Source: Oscillospiraceae bacterium (GTDB lineage Bacteria > Bacillota > Clostridia > Oscillospirales > Acutalibacteraceae). Taken from it: a stretch of DNA of 64,000 nt. Position numbers and translations under genes: made by a program. Shown piece after piece: positions 22,162 to 31,033 of the stretch. Each line of letters opens with the position of its first letter. Positions within the stretch are counted from its first letter, which is position 1. Where the stretch lies: the NCBI GenBank assembly GCA_015066465.1, contig SVOI01000007.1, positions 1 to 64,000 on the forward strand, written 5' to 3'. A model generated the notes under the pieces. The model did not search any database. It was not told the origin of the DNA and saw only the letters and a list, made by a program, of their open reading frames with translations.

Positions 22162-22995
22162 ATGAGTCAAAAAGAGAATATTATTAATTTGCTCAATATA
22201 AATGGAGCAATGACACAGGGTGCATTAGCTGAAGCTATGTATGGCGACAAAAATCATGGACCTTACATATATTCAACGCTCATGGATCTTGTTAAGAAAA
22301 AGGCAATTATCCGTTCTGGAAAAAATCCAGCTTATTATTCTTTGTCAGGTGTAGAAATTGCTGTTCCTGAAAGAACACTTCGAGCGGTGAAGAAAAGAAG
22401 TAGAGACATTTCGATGGACTCAATAACGAATCTCTCAATTGAAGAGGTTGAGGTATTAGTTCGAAAAACAGATAACTATGGGCCAGAAAATGATTTGATT
22501 TCAAGATGCTTGAAAAGATTTCCTTTAAATACAGATCCAGATGTGGTAGCAATGAAAATAGGGTTGATAGACATTACTAATTCTACACATCTCTCTCAGC
22601 ACAAAAGTAAAATTAGCATGGTTGAATTGGCAAATATTATTGCAACAATTCCGAATATTGATGAGAGATTGGAAATGGGAGACCCAGAGGTAGTTAATGA
22701 GATTGCACGAAGTAATGGTAGAATTAACTTGTTTTCATTCGCTTCTAAATATTGTTGTTACCACAACAGAAATCTGTACGAAAAAGATGATTATTCGATT
22801 TTGGATACAGTACTAAAGGAATACTTGCCTAAATATTTTGATGATGTGACCAAGAGTCAGATACAAAAGTGGCAGGATGGTTTTAATTATAAAGCTTACA
22901 ATGATTATATAACAAGAAAACTTGATGAGTTGGGTATTACTATAGAGAATAGAAAAAGAAAGTTTGACCACTACGTTTGGTACTTGAATAGATAA
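22162..22995 (+). CDS. Hypothetical protein with N-terminal winged helix and C-terminal domain of unknown function
   Basis: ALAEAMYGDKNHGPYIYSTLMDLVKKKAIIRSGKNPAYYSLS (wHTH-like); C-term LFSFASKYCCYHNRNLYEKDDYSILDTVLKEYL. Confidence 0.6.
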   Translation: MSQKENIINLLNINGAMTQGALAEAMYGDKNHGPYIYSTLMDLVKKKAIIRSGKNPAYYSLSGVEIAVPERTLRAVKKRSRDISMDSITNLSIEEVEVLVRKTDNYGPENDLISRCLKRFPLNTDPDVVAMKIGLIDITNSTHLSQHKSKISMVELANIIATIPNIDERLEMGDPEVVNEIARSNGRINLFSFASKYCCYHNRNLYEKDDYSILDTVLKEYLPKYFDDVTKSQIQKWQDGFNYKAYNDYITRKLDELGITIENRKRKFDHYVWYLNR

Positions 22996-23010
22996 ACAGC
23001 GAGGAGAATT

Positions 23011-23064
23011 ATGATTAAATTAGCGTTTATCTGCCACGGCAATATACTGACATTCTTAAAATAA
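23011..23064 (+). pseudogene. Truncated 5' end of the low-MW protein tyrosine phosphatase gene, left by element integration
   Basis: SD GAGGAGA then ATG; MIKLAFICHGNI|LTFLK*, matching the start of the full copy at 35668 (MLKINFVCHGNICRSPMAEF). Confidence 0.85.
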
Positions 23065-23104
23065 CCCAGTGTTTATGAGGCTTTAGATGGTTTTAGTAAC
23101 TTGA

Positions 23105-23123
23105 TTTACACCTCATTTACACC
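23105..23123. repeat. Left-end TTTACACC direct repeats (candidate integrase arm sites)
   Basis: TTTACACC at 23105-23112 and 23116-23123. Confidence 0.55.
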
Positions 23124-23299
23124 TTTAAAATGATGATAAAAAGACTCATTATACAAAAATTTCTATTATAATAAAAAATTATATATAAATTTTTCGAGAG
23201 GTTCCTACACTGATAGTTAATATCGTTTTTTAGTTCGGAACCCCACCCTATATAAAATAATAGTAGCCATTGTCATTGATTAGTTGGTGACTCTGGCTA

Positions 23300-23725
23300 C
23301 TATTTTTTTCGTGCTTTAATTTTAGTGAATTCAATTATCTCTTTTTTATCTGTTTCAGATATCTTTTCAAAGTAGTAAAATAATTCTTTTTCTAAATTAC
23401 TAAACATCTGGAATTTCTTTTGATTTTTAGGGTTGTTGAAGTATCGTAAAAAGCTCTCTAAATCTTCACTTGATTGTGTAGGTGGTGGAGCATCATAGTA
23501 AACATTTCTATCTAAGTTAATGGTAATTTGCATTAAATCATCAACAGATACATTGTAAAGACCAGCAAGTTTAAAAAGAATTTCTGAACTTGGTGTACGC
23601 TTGCCTGTTTCGTAGTGTGAATAAGTTTGCCTTGCTACATCACATACGGAAGCAATGTAATCTTGTGTATACCCATGAGCTTTTCTCAGTTCTTTTAATT
23701 TCTGGGGAAGAAGATTGTTGTTCAT
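23300..23725 (-). CDS. XRE-family HTH repressor-like regulator of the element
   Basis: LPQKLKELRKAHGYTQDYIASVCDVARQTYSHYETGKRTPSSEILFKLAGLYNVSVDDL. Confidence 0.85.
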   Translation of the reverse strand: MNNNLLPQKLKELRKAHGYTQDYIASVCDVARQTYSHYETGKRTPSSEILFKLAGLYNVSVDDLMQITINLDRNVYYDAPPPTQSSEDLESFLRYFNNPKNQKKFQMFSNLEKELFYYFEKISETDKKEIIEFTKIKARKK

Positions 23726-23786
23726 TTCTTTATCACCACCTTTTTACAAAATTATACATAAAAATATGACAAAAATTGTAAATAAG

Positions 23787-23856
23787 TGTAGCATTTTTTG
23801 TTTAAATATGTTAATATAATTGTAGCATTTTGCTTGAAATGACACGATTTGTAGCA
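23787..23856. promoter_or_regulatory. Candidate regulatory region of cargo operon: three TGTAGCA repeats and a -10 TATAAT
   Basis: TGTAGCA at 23787, 23821 and 23850; TATAAT at 23815-23820. Confidence 0.45.
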
Positions 23857-23871
23857 AAGGAGTAGTTTGAT

Positions 23872-24144
23872 ATGTTACAGGATTTAATTTATCAAGTTGA
23901 AACTTGGGAGCCATTTGCAAGATTTACTTTTAGTGGTAAAGGAAGACCATTAACAACCATTACCCCAATGCATTATGTTAACCCACATTATGTTCGTGGA
24001 CATTTTAGAGAAGGTAAATATATTCAAGGGTACTGGCGTGATGGTGATGGGAATACCAGTATAGACAGAAATACTGGATACTACAGAAGAAATCCTGGAG
24101 CAGTACCAAGGATTGTGAGAAACAGTTTGAGAGGTTTATTTTAA
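23872..24144 (+). CDS. Small aromatic/Arg-rich protein, unknown function (cargo operon gene 1)
   Basis: HYVRGHFREGKYIQGYWRDGDGNTSIDRNTGYYRRNP; SD AAAGGAG upstream of ATG. Confidence 0.7.
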   Translation: MLQDLIYQVETWEPFARFTFSGKGRPLTTITPMHYVNPHYVRGHFREGKYIQGYWRDGDGNTSIDRNTGYYRRNPGAVPRIVRNSLRGLF

Positions 24145-24146
24145 TA

Positions 24147-25319
24147 ATGTTTGATAATAAGAAAAGAGTAAAAGATATTGAATTCGTTGAAATAAAGAAA
24201 AAGTTTGTAATTAATGAAAATGAAGTTCAATTAAGAATAGAAAACAGGATGACAGGTGTTGTCAATGGTGAAAAAGTATTACTAGATGAAGTGTTAATAA
24301 ATGGTATGGCAGAACAGATTATTCAGGCGGTAAAGAAAAATTGTTCTAAATATAATAAAATACCAACAGAAATTATTTTAAAAAGTTGCACTCATAAAGA
24401 AGAAACTAATGATAACAGAGAGTCTGACAAACAGAGTGATGAGCAAGAAGAAAATAAAATGATTGAAAGCTATGAACCACGTTTTGAATTAGAACAGATA
24501 GCGTTAAACAATACTGAGCGAGAACAGATTAAAATTGCAATATCAGCTGTGATGAATAAAAAGAAAATGTCTGAAGATTGGGGAATGTCTGAACACTTTG
24601 CCAATGACAGAGCAATTATTTTAAATTTTTATGGTAAACCAGGAACAGGTAAAAGTATGACTGCTGAAGCTGTAGCAAAAGCTCTTGGTAAAAAGGTTTA
24701 TCATATAAATTATTCAGAACTTGAGTCTAAGTATGTTGGTGAAACGCCAAAGAATATTCGTAAGGCATTTGAATGTGCAACAAAAGATGATGCAGTGTTA
24801 ATTTTTGATGAAGCAGATTCATTTTTAGGTAAACGTTTATCATCTGTGACACAATCAGCTGATTATGGTGTTAACATAACAAGAAGTGTACTTTTAATGG
24901 AATTAGAAAAATTTAGTGGAGTTGTTGTGTTTACTACTAATCTCATAAGCAATTATGATGAAGCGTTTAAGCGTAGGATACTTCTTAGTGTTTATTTTGA
25001 AATGCCAGATGTAGAAGCAAGAGAAAAGATATGGAGATTACATATAAGCGAAAAAATGCCGTTAACTAAAGATGTTACAGCAAAAAGTCTTGCTGAGCGT
25101 TATGATGGTGTTTCTGGTGCTGATATAAAGGATATGGTGTTCTATTCAGCTTTATATGCCTTAGAACAAGAGAAAGATGTTTTAGATTTCTCGGTTTTTG
25201 ATTATTCATATAAAACTATAAAAGAAAGATATTGCAATCATAGTGATGAACCGAAATTTGAAATAGTATCTAAAGAAACGATTACAGAAGAGCAATATCA
25301 AAAAGAAGTAAACGGATAG
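24147..25319 (+). CDS. AAA+ ATPase (classical AAA, Cdc48/SpoVK-like; cargo operon gene 2)
   Basis: Walker A GKPGTGKS (24633-24656), Walker B AVLIFDEADS, VVFTTNL, FKRRILLSVYFEMP. Confidence 0.9.
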   Translation: MFDNKKRVKDIEFVEIKKKFVINENEVQLRIENRMTGVVNGEKVLLDEVLINGMAEQIIQAVKKNCSKYNKIPTEIILKSCTHKEETNDNRESDKQSDEQEENKMIESYEPRFELEQIALNNTEREQIKIAISAVMNKKKMSEDWGMSEHFANDRAIILNFYGKPGTGKSMTAEAVAKALGKKVYHINYSELESKYVGETPKNIRKAFECATKDDAVLIFDEADSFLGKRLSSVTQSADYGVNITRSVLLMELEKFSGVVVFTTNLISNYDEAFKRRILLSVYFEMPDVEAREKIWRLHISEKMPLTKDVTAKSLAERYDGVSGADIKDMVFYSALYALEQEKDVLDFSVFDYSYKTIKERYCNHSDEPKFEIVSKETITEEQYQKEVNG

Positions 25320-25329
25320 GTGAATTAAT

Positions 25330-25971
25330 GTGAGTGGAAAAGTAGGTAAGATTTTTTCAAAGGCTGAAGAAATTAAGTTTCGTATTATAGATGATTTTGC
25401 AGAAGACATATCTGATGAAACTAATTTTTATGATGTTGGTTATATGCAAAGTCAGATAAATACAATAAAAAACGAATTAAATCGTATCAGTCATGATATT
25501 GAAATAAGTCTTGAAGTAAGCAAAACTTCAGATTATGAAAAAGAACGTCGTCAGCAGCTTTTAACTGAAAGACAAGAGTTGTTGGGTTATATGATATTTT
25601 TAGCATCAAATAGTCTTGCAAATATAGATGAATGTATAAAAATGTGTGAAGGTTATAACTTCATCTTTTTATCAATTGTTAAAGCTCTGAATGAATATCG
25701 TTTAGGTAACAAAGATAAAGCATTTATGATGATGGAAAAATTTATTGAAGAAAATGGGCGTGTTGAGGAGCATTTTCTTGCAAATAAAGTTTTTGGCTTA
25801 TTACTTACTGAAAGGGATTTATATAAAAGAGCTATTCCTTTTTTGCAGTATGCATTACAGTTTATTCCTGATGATGTTGAATGTCTTAAAACACTTAATT
25901 TGTGTTACAAATCAACAGGAGAAAATAGTAAACAAAAGGTAGTAGAAGAAATAATTTCAATGCTTAGTTAA
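25330..25971 (+). CDS. TPR-like helical repeat protein (cargo operon gene 3)
   Basis: ALNEYRLGNKDKAFMMMEKFIEENG...YKRAIPFLQYALQFIPDDVECLKTLNLCYKSTGE. Confidence 0.65.
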   Translation: MSGKVGKIFSKAEEIKFRIIDDFAEDISDETNFYDVGYMQSQINTIKNELNRISHDIEISLEVSKTSDYEKERRQQLLTERQELLGYMIFLASNSLANIDECIKMCEGYNFIFLSIVKALNEYRLGNKDKAFMMMEKFIEENGRVEEHFLANKVFGLLLTERDLYKRAIPFLQYALQFIPDDVECLKTLNLCYKSTGENSKQKVVEEIISMLS

Positions 25972-25984
25972 TGGGTGGTATAAA

Positions 25985-26740
25985 ATGAATAGAGAAAAAT
26001 TTATACATATAAATCAGGATAAAGCTTTTGAACGTTATAAAGATGGTGTTTCATTTCAAAAAGACATTGAAGTTCATTATGAAGAAATTGAATATAAAAT
26101 GAAACAAGCCGACTTTCTTGGTAAAACAGTGAAGGTTACAAAAAAACAATTTTCTGAAGTTTATAAGTTATTAAAAGAACTTTCAGAAAAAGCAAATATT
26201 GATATACCAGATGTTTATGTTTTTGAAGATTATTACTATGGTGTTGAAAGTTTTGGTATAAGTAAACCATGGATTGAAATATCTGCTAAAACGATACAGG
26301 ATTTTACTAATGAAGAATTGAAGTTTGTATTAGCGAGAGAGTTTTATAAAATTGCTGATGGTGTTACAAGACAAAAAACTATGATGGAACAACGTTTTAA
26401 AAATATTCGTCAACTTGCTCCAGTAGCATCTAATGAAATAGAACAAATTGCAAAAATATCGTTTTATCATTGGTACAGATTAGTTAATTATTCTGCTGAT
26501 AATTATGGCTATTTAATGTGCAAAAGTGTAAAGAGTTCAGTAAGTGCAATTTTAATGATGGTTTTAAATAGCAGAATGTTATCAGAACAAGTTGATATAA
26601 AAGAATTTATAGGACAGGCTTCTGAAATAAATAAACTTGATGATACGGTTTATAGATATACAAAGGCTGATGAAGCTGTGCCATACGCACCACATAGAAT
26701 ACAGAATTTATTAGCGTATGTGGTTTCAGAGCGAGTATAA
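25985..26740 (+). CDS. M48-like pseudoprotease with degenerate zinc-binding site (cargo operon gene 4)
   Basis: DIPDVYVFEDYYYGVESFGISKPWIEISAKTIQDFTNEELKFVLAREFYKIADG follows the M48 pattern, but HExxH reads REFYK and ExxxAD reads NYSAD. Confidence 0.6.
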   Translation: MNREKFIHINQDKAFERYKDGVSFQKDIEVHYEEIEYKMKQADFLGKTVKVTKKQFSEVYKLLKELSEKANIDIPDVYVFEDYYYGVESFGISKPWIEISAKTIQDFTNEELKFVLAREFYKIADGVTRQKTMMEQRFKNIRQLAPVASNEIEQIAKISFYHWYRLVNYSADNYGYLMCKSVKSSVSAILMMVLNSRMLSEQVDIKEFIGQASEINKLDDTVYRYTKADEAVPYAPHRIQNLLAYVVSERV

Positions 26741-26765
26741 AATAAAATTAGAAAGTTGGTATATT

Positions 26766-27119
26766 ATGATAGGTTGGATAATTCTAGGGGCAATGGCTGG
26801 AGCGTTATTGATAACTGCTATTGGTAGATTTTGGAATGATATAGCTAATTGGTTAAATAATACTGCCGCTAATGCAGTCGAAAAAGTTTTAGGTTATGAT
26901 GCTAAGAAATTTATGCATAGAGCTGTAGCTACTGTTACACGACTGCATGATAAATTACATAATAAAACAGTTGTATATACTAGACAAAGTGCATTAGATA
27001 CACATATACATAAGGTTACACTAAACTGTACCGCTTCTGTATATGAGCAAGAGGACGAAGTAAAAGAATTATTTGAAAAAGAAAGCACACAAGTGAATGA
27101 GTTTATTTACAAAAATTAA
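26766..27119 (+). CDS. Single-TM membrane-anchored protein, unknown (cargo operon gene 5)
   Basis: MIGWIILGAMAGALLITAIGRFW N-terminal TM; start refined to ATG 26766. Confidence 0.6.
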   Translation: MIGWIILGAMAGALLITAIGRFWNDIANWLNNTAANAVEKVLGYDAKKFMHRAVATVTRLHDKLHNKTVVYTRQSALDTHIHKVTLNCTASVYEQEDEVKELFEKESTQVNEFIYKN

Positions 27120-27134
27120 AGGTGGGAACTTTAT

Positions 27135-28616
27135 ATGGCAGGATGGCAAAATAGTAACGAAGAAGTTTATGTATCAAAGGTGGAAGAAATTATTGATACT
27201 AATCCAGACCTTTATAAACAAAGGACAATACAGGCTTTGAATGAGAAAAAATATGAAGATGCATTAAAGGACGTGGAATTAGCTCTGCGTTATAGTAGTA
27301 ATGAACTACAATATCAGATTCTTAAAACAAGGGTACTGTATGAGTCACAGAGATTTTCAGAGTGTTTAAGATATATACAATCTTCAGATGTATGGCGAAA
27401 AAGAGAATCTGAAGAGATATTAGATGACGAATACAATTTTATATATGTGGCATTTGCAGAGAGTTTTCGTGCATGTGGAGAAAATCCAAGACAATTGGAA
27501 TTTGTTATTGTGACACCTAGTGGAAATGGTATGTATTCAAGTATACGGGAAGCAATTAAATATAAGTCATCATCACAGAAGATATTTTTAACAACCGGCA
27601 CATATTGTGAAAATTTGAAGATTAATAATGATGTTGAGATTACTTCTAGTATTCGTTGTAAGCCTGTAATTAAATCTGATTATGCAGCAGTATATGTTAA
27701 TAAAGGTAGGCTAAAAATGAGTAATTTAACAATATGGATTAATATGAACGCATCACCTGAATTAGAAAATGACGATGATGACAGCGATAGTGAAGAGGGT
27801 AATGCGTTAACGGTCGGCGAAAAAGGGCATGCCGAAATAGAAAATGTACAAATTAGTGTTTTGGTACTTAGTAAAAAAGGTGTGGATATACAAGTTATTG
27901 ATTTGAGTGTTGAATCTAATTATATTGAAAGCAAGATATATAATATTGGCGAAGGAATATCAGTGCGGGGAGGAAGTTGTGTAGCGAAAAATATTAAAAT
28001 AAATTCGGCAGGTTCAGGGGTTTGTGTGTCTGAAAATGGAAGTGTAGATATTAGTGCGAGTGTTATAGATGGATGTTCAGTAGGAGTTATGGTTCTCGAT
28101 GGGAATTGTAAATTGCAAAATACAACAATAAGCTCAAAAATGTATGGTATTATGAATGCGGACGAAGAAAAATTTGATGCTACAAATATATCATGTGAAA
28201 ATGTTACAATAAGAGGTGCGTCTGTTGGGGTTTTCCTTTTTAGCAATAATAACTATGCCGAATTTGAAAACTGTACAGTAAAAAAGAATAAGATAGGGTA
28301 TATTGTTTCTGATAGTAAATGTAATATAAATAATTGTAAAATCATATCAAACAAACAGTGCAATTTGTTAGGGACTCGTGTAGCAGAAGTATTCGCAAAA
28401 AATACAATTATTGCAGGGAGTCGAGGATATGGCATACTTATGACTGATGATGCCAGTTGTAAATTAGAATCCTGTGAAATAAAAGATAATCTAAAAGAAG
28501 CTATTTTTGAAAAAGGTAATGGAAGAGTTTACTTAGATTCTCAAACAAAGAAAGCTGATAATGACCCTGTGGGGTGGTTTTTTGGTGGGGTTGGGCGTTT
28601 TTTGGATTCGCTATAA
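27135..28616 (+). CDS. TPR plus right-handed beta-helix protein (cargo operon gene 6)
   Basis: N-term ALNEKKYEDALKDVELALRYSSNELQYQILKTRVLYESQ; C-terminal repeated beta-strand pattern of parallel beta-helix proteins. Confidence 0.75.
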   Translation: MAGWQNSNEEVYVSKVEEIIDTNPDLYKQRTIQALNEKKYEDALKDVELALRYSSNELQYQILKTRVLYESQRFSECLRYIQSSDVWRKRESEEILDDEYNFIYVAFAESFRACGENPRQLEFVIVTPSGNGMYSSIREAIKYKSSSQKIFLTTGTYCENLKINNDVEITSSIRCKPVIKSDYAAVYVNKGRLKMSNLTIWINMNASPELENDDDDSDSEEGNALTVGEKGHAEIENVQISVLVLSKKGVDIQVIDLSVESNYIESKIYNIGEGISVRGGSCVAKNIKINSAGSGVCVSENGSVDISASVIDGCSVGVMVLDGNCKLQNTTISSKMYGIMNADEEKFDATNISCENVTIRGASVGVFLFSNNNYAEFENCTVKKNKIGYIVSDSKCNINNCKIISNKQCNLLGTRVAEVFAKNTIIAGSRGYGILMTDDASCKLESCEIKDNLKEAIFEKGNGRVYLDSQTKKADNDPVGWFFGGVGRFLDSL

Positions 28617-28634
28617 GTGAAAAAATGATATTTG

Positions 28635-28673
28635 AAAAAAGACATCAAGAGTAAAATCTTGGTGTCTTTTTTT
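28635..28673 (+). terminator. Rho-independent terminator closing the cargo operon
   Basis: AAAGACATCAAGA-gtaaaa-TCTTGGTGTCTTTTTTT. Confidence 0.85.
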
Positions 28674-28790
28674 ATGACCTAAGCAAGTCGTTAAACTGTT
28701 CTTTTTTTATGTCTAAATTAAAGAAAGGTGGTGTAAATCTATGGTAGCCATACCTTAAATGGCAAAATATTTTACACGGAGGTGTTAAAA

Positions 28791-28862
28791 ATGGATAGAA
28801 CAGTTATTCAGGCAATAATCGTGTTCTGGTTTATGTTTAACCTACTTAAAGACAAAAAATAA
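28791..28862 (+). CDS. 23-aa hydrophobic micropeptide
   Basis: SD ACGGAGGTG then ATG; MDRTVIQAIIVFWFMFNLLKDKK*; absent from ORF track because of length. Confidence 0.5.
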   Translation: MDRTVIQAIIVFWFMFNLLKDKK

Positions 28863-28885
28863 AATTACTTAAAGGAGTTACTATT

Positions 28886-29206
28886 ATGAAAGAAATTATA
28901 TTTCACAGAATGAAAAGCGAACTCGCTACATACAGAAAATATCTTGTATATGGTGAGTTTACATCAGAACAGTTAGTAGAACAATCATATCAATTCGTAA
29001 TAAAACAAGGGTTGTTTCAACTGTTCTCTAATCATTATTTATCTAGTCTTACTTGTGATGAATTACTCTGGTTAAATAAACAGGAGCATATTATCAATTA
29101 TCTATATGGATTGTGGATGAAGAATGATAATGGTTTAGCAGAAGAGTTTATAAGCATTATTCATTATGAACTTAAAAGAGATATGGGGGTGTGTAAAAGT
29201 GAATAA
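28886..29206 (+). CDS. Hypothetical protein, DUF3848-like
   Basis: MKSELATYRKYLVYGEFTSEQLVEQSYQFVIKQGLFQLF; precedes an ArdC-like gene. Confidence 0.5.
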   Translation: MKEIIFHRMKSELATYRKYLVYGEFTSEQLVEQSYQFVIKQGLFQLFSNHYLSSLTCDELLWLNKQEHIINYLYGLWMKNDNGLAEEFISIIHYELKRDMGVCKSE

Positions 29207-30080
29207 AAATCAAGAAAAAATAAGAGCAGCCCTCACTCGTATTGACGATTGTTTGCAGACAATCAATACAAATGAGGACTGGCTCAAATACCTTTGTTTT
29301 CAAAGTCAATTTTATCACTATTCGTTTCAAAATGCAATGCTTATTTATTCACAAAATCCAGAAGCAACTTTTGTTAAAGGCTACAAGTCGTGGAATAAGC
29401 TTGATAGATATGTAAAGAAAGGTAGTACAGGAATAAGTATTTTAGCACCTTGCTACAAAAAGGTAGAGGAATTCAAAGAACCAGATAATGCTTCTGTTTA
29501 TCAAGACAAAGAAGCTCAGAAAGAAACTAAGCGTATTTTAGCTGGTTTCAAAGTGACTTATGTTTACGATATTTCTGATACAGATGGTTCAGATGAGTAT
29601 ATCCCTGTACTCGTGAAAGGTCTTGCTGGTAATAGTGAAGCTGAGAGAGAAATTTATGAAAAATTAGTAGCTTTTATATCTACCGAACACGAAATAAAAG
29701 AGGTAACAGGAACAGCTTCAAAAGGCTCGTATAACCTTGATACAGGCATTATAAGTATTAGGGGTGACTTGGAATATTTACAGCGAATTAAAACGCTTCT
29801 GCACGAATATGCACACGCTCTTGACTTTGATATGCATCCAGAAGAGGATGTATCACGGAACAGGAGAGAACTTATTGCAGAATCAGTTGCTTTTGTAGTT
29901 GCTTTAAGATTAGGTCTTGATACTTCTTCTTATAGCATGAGCTACATAAAAAGTTGGCTTAAAGACACTGACGAACTAAAAATAATTGCTGATACTGTGC
30001 AAAAGGTTTCAGCAAAAATAATCAACAATCTGGCAGAGTCTGAGGATTCTGCCTTTTCTTATTTAAAGGAGGAAAAATGA
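29199..30080 (+). CDS. ArdC-like antirestriction / zincin protein
   Basis: N-term QSQFYHYSFQNAMLIYSQNPEATFVKGYKSWNKLDRYVKKGSTGISILAP; zincin HEYAHALDFD and ELIAESVAFVV; GTG start 29199. Confidence 0.8.
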   Translation: MNKNQEKIRAALTRIDDCLQTINTNEDWLKYLCFQSQFYHYSFQNAMLIYSQNPEATFVKGYKSWNKLDRYVKKGSTGISILAPCYKKVEEFKEPDNASVYQDKEAQKETKRILAGFKVTYVYDISDTDGSDEYIPVLVKGLAGNSEAEREIYEKLVAFISTEHEIKEVTGTASKGSYNLDTGIISIRGDLEYLQRIKTLLHEYAHALDFDMHPEEDVSRNRRELIAESVAFVVALRLGLDTSSYSMSYIKSWLKDTDELKIIADTVQKVSAKIINNLAESEDSAFSYLKEEK

Positions 30081-31021
30081 CAATGAATGTAAATGTTTTA
30101 GTACAAACTGATAATTTATCAAAAGAAGAATGGTTAAGCTATCGCAGACAAGGGATTGGTGGTTCAGATGTGAGTTGCCTTATAGGTATCAATAAATGGA
30201 AGTCAGAGCTAGAGCTTTGGCTTGATAAGACAAATTCAGAAGAAGGTGAACCAGTTGAAGAAAATGAAGCTATGCAATGGGGTACGATTATGGAACCTAT
30301 TATACGTAATCATTTTGCAGAAGTTACTGGCAAAGAAGTAATTGAATTAAAAGCTATGCTCCAGCACCCCCAATATCCATTTATGCTTGCTGATGTCGAT
30401 GGTATTACAGTTGATGATAATGGTAATCCAGCGATTCTTGAAATTAAAACTGCAAGTGAATATAAACGAAATGAGTGGGAAACAGGCGTGCCAGCGTACT
30501 ATTTGACACAAGTTCAACATTATCTTTGTGTTACTGGTCTTGAAAAAGCGTATGTTGCAGTTCTGATTGGTGGGAACAGCTTTAAGATTTATGAGGTGGA
30601 AGCTGATACGGAAATACACTCAATGCTTATAGCTATAGAGCAAGAGTTCTGGAATAAAGTTGTAAATAATATCCGTCCTGAAATTGATGGGTCTGAAGCC
30701 GCTAAAAAGTTATTAGATACTTTATATTCAGGTGGTATTAACGAACAGCTTACTCTGCCTGATGAAGCAAAACAATATGTTGATTTATATCTTGAAGCCT
30801 GTTCTGATGAGGATAGTGCCAAAGCTAAAAAGCAAGAAGCCTGTAATCATTTAAAAGAACTTATGGGGGATTATGAAAAGGCTGAATGTTCTGGTTATTC
30901 AATAAGCTGGAAACCAGTAACATCAGAGCGATTAGATTCAAAAGCACTTAAAGAAGCTGAACCTGAGATTTATGATAAGTATGTTAAAACATCAACCAGT
31001 CGTAGATTTACTTTAAAATGA
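30077..31021 (+). CDS. YqaJ-type (lambda exonuclease family) recombinase nuclease
   Basis: RRQGIGGSDVSCLIGINKWKS..., LEIKTAS, YYLTQVQHYLCVTG. Confidence 0.9.
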   Translation: MTMNVNVLVQTDNLSKEEWLSYRRQGIGGSDVSCLIGINKWKSELELWLDKTNSEEGEPVEENEAMQWGTIMEPIIRNHFAEVTGKEVIELKAMLQHPQYPFMLADVDGITVDDNGNPAILEIKTASEYKRNEWETGVPAYYLTQVQHYLCVTGLEKAYVAVLIGGNSFKIYEVEADTEIHSMLIAIEQEFWNKVVNNIRPEIDGSEAAKKLLDTLYSGGINEQLTLPDEAKQYVDLYLEACSDEDSAKAKKQEACNHLKELMGDYEKAECSGYSISWKPVTSERLDSKALKEAEPEIYDKYVKTSTSRRFTLK

Positions 31022-31033
31022 GGAGTGTAAATT

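Noticed and set aside
22162-22995. Gene 22162-22995 as part of the element
   Set aside because: It lies left of the phosphatase gene's native SD/ATG (23011), outside the inferred attachment core.
26718-26765. Upstream start at 26718 for the membrane protein
   Set aside because: Overlaps the end of the preceding gene; ATG 26766 begins directly at a TM segment and is a better start.
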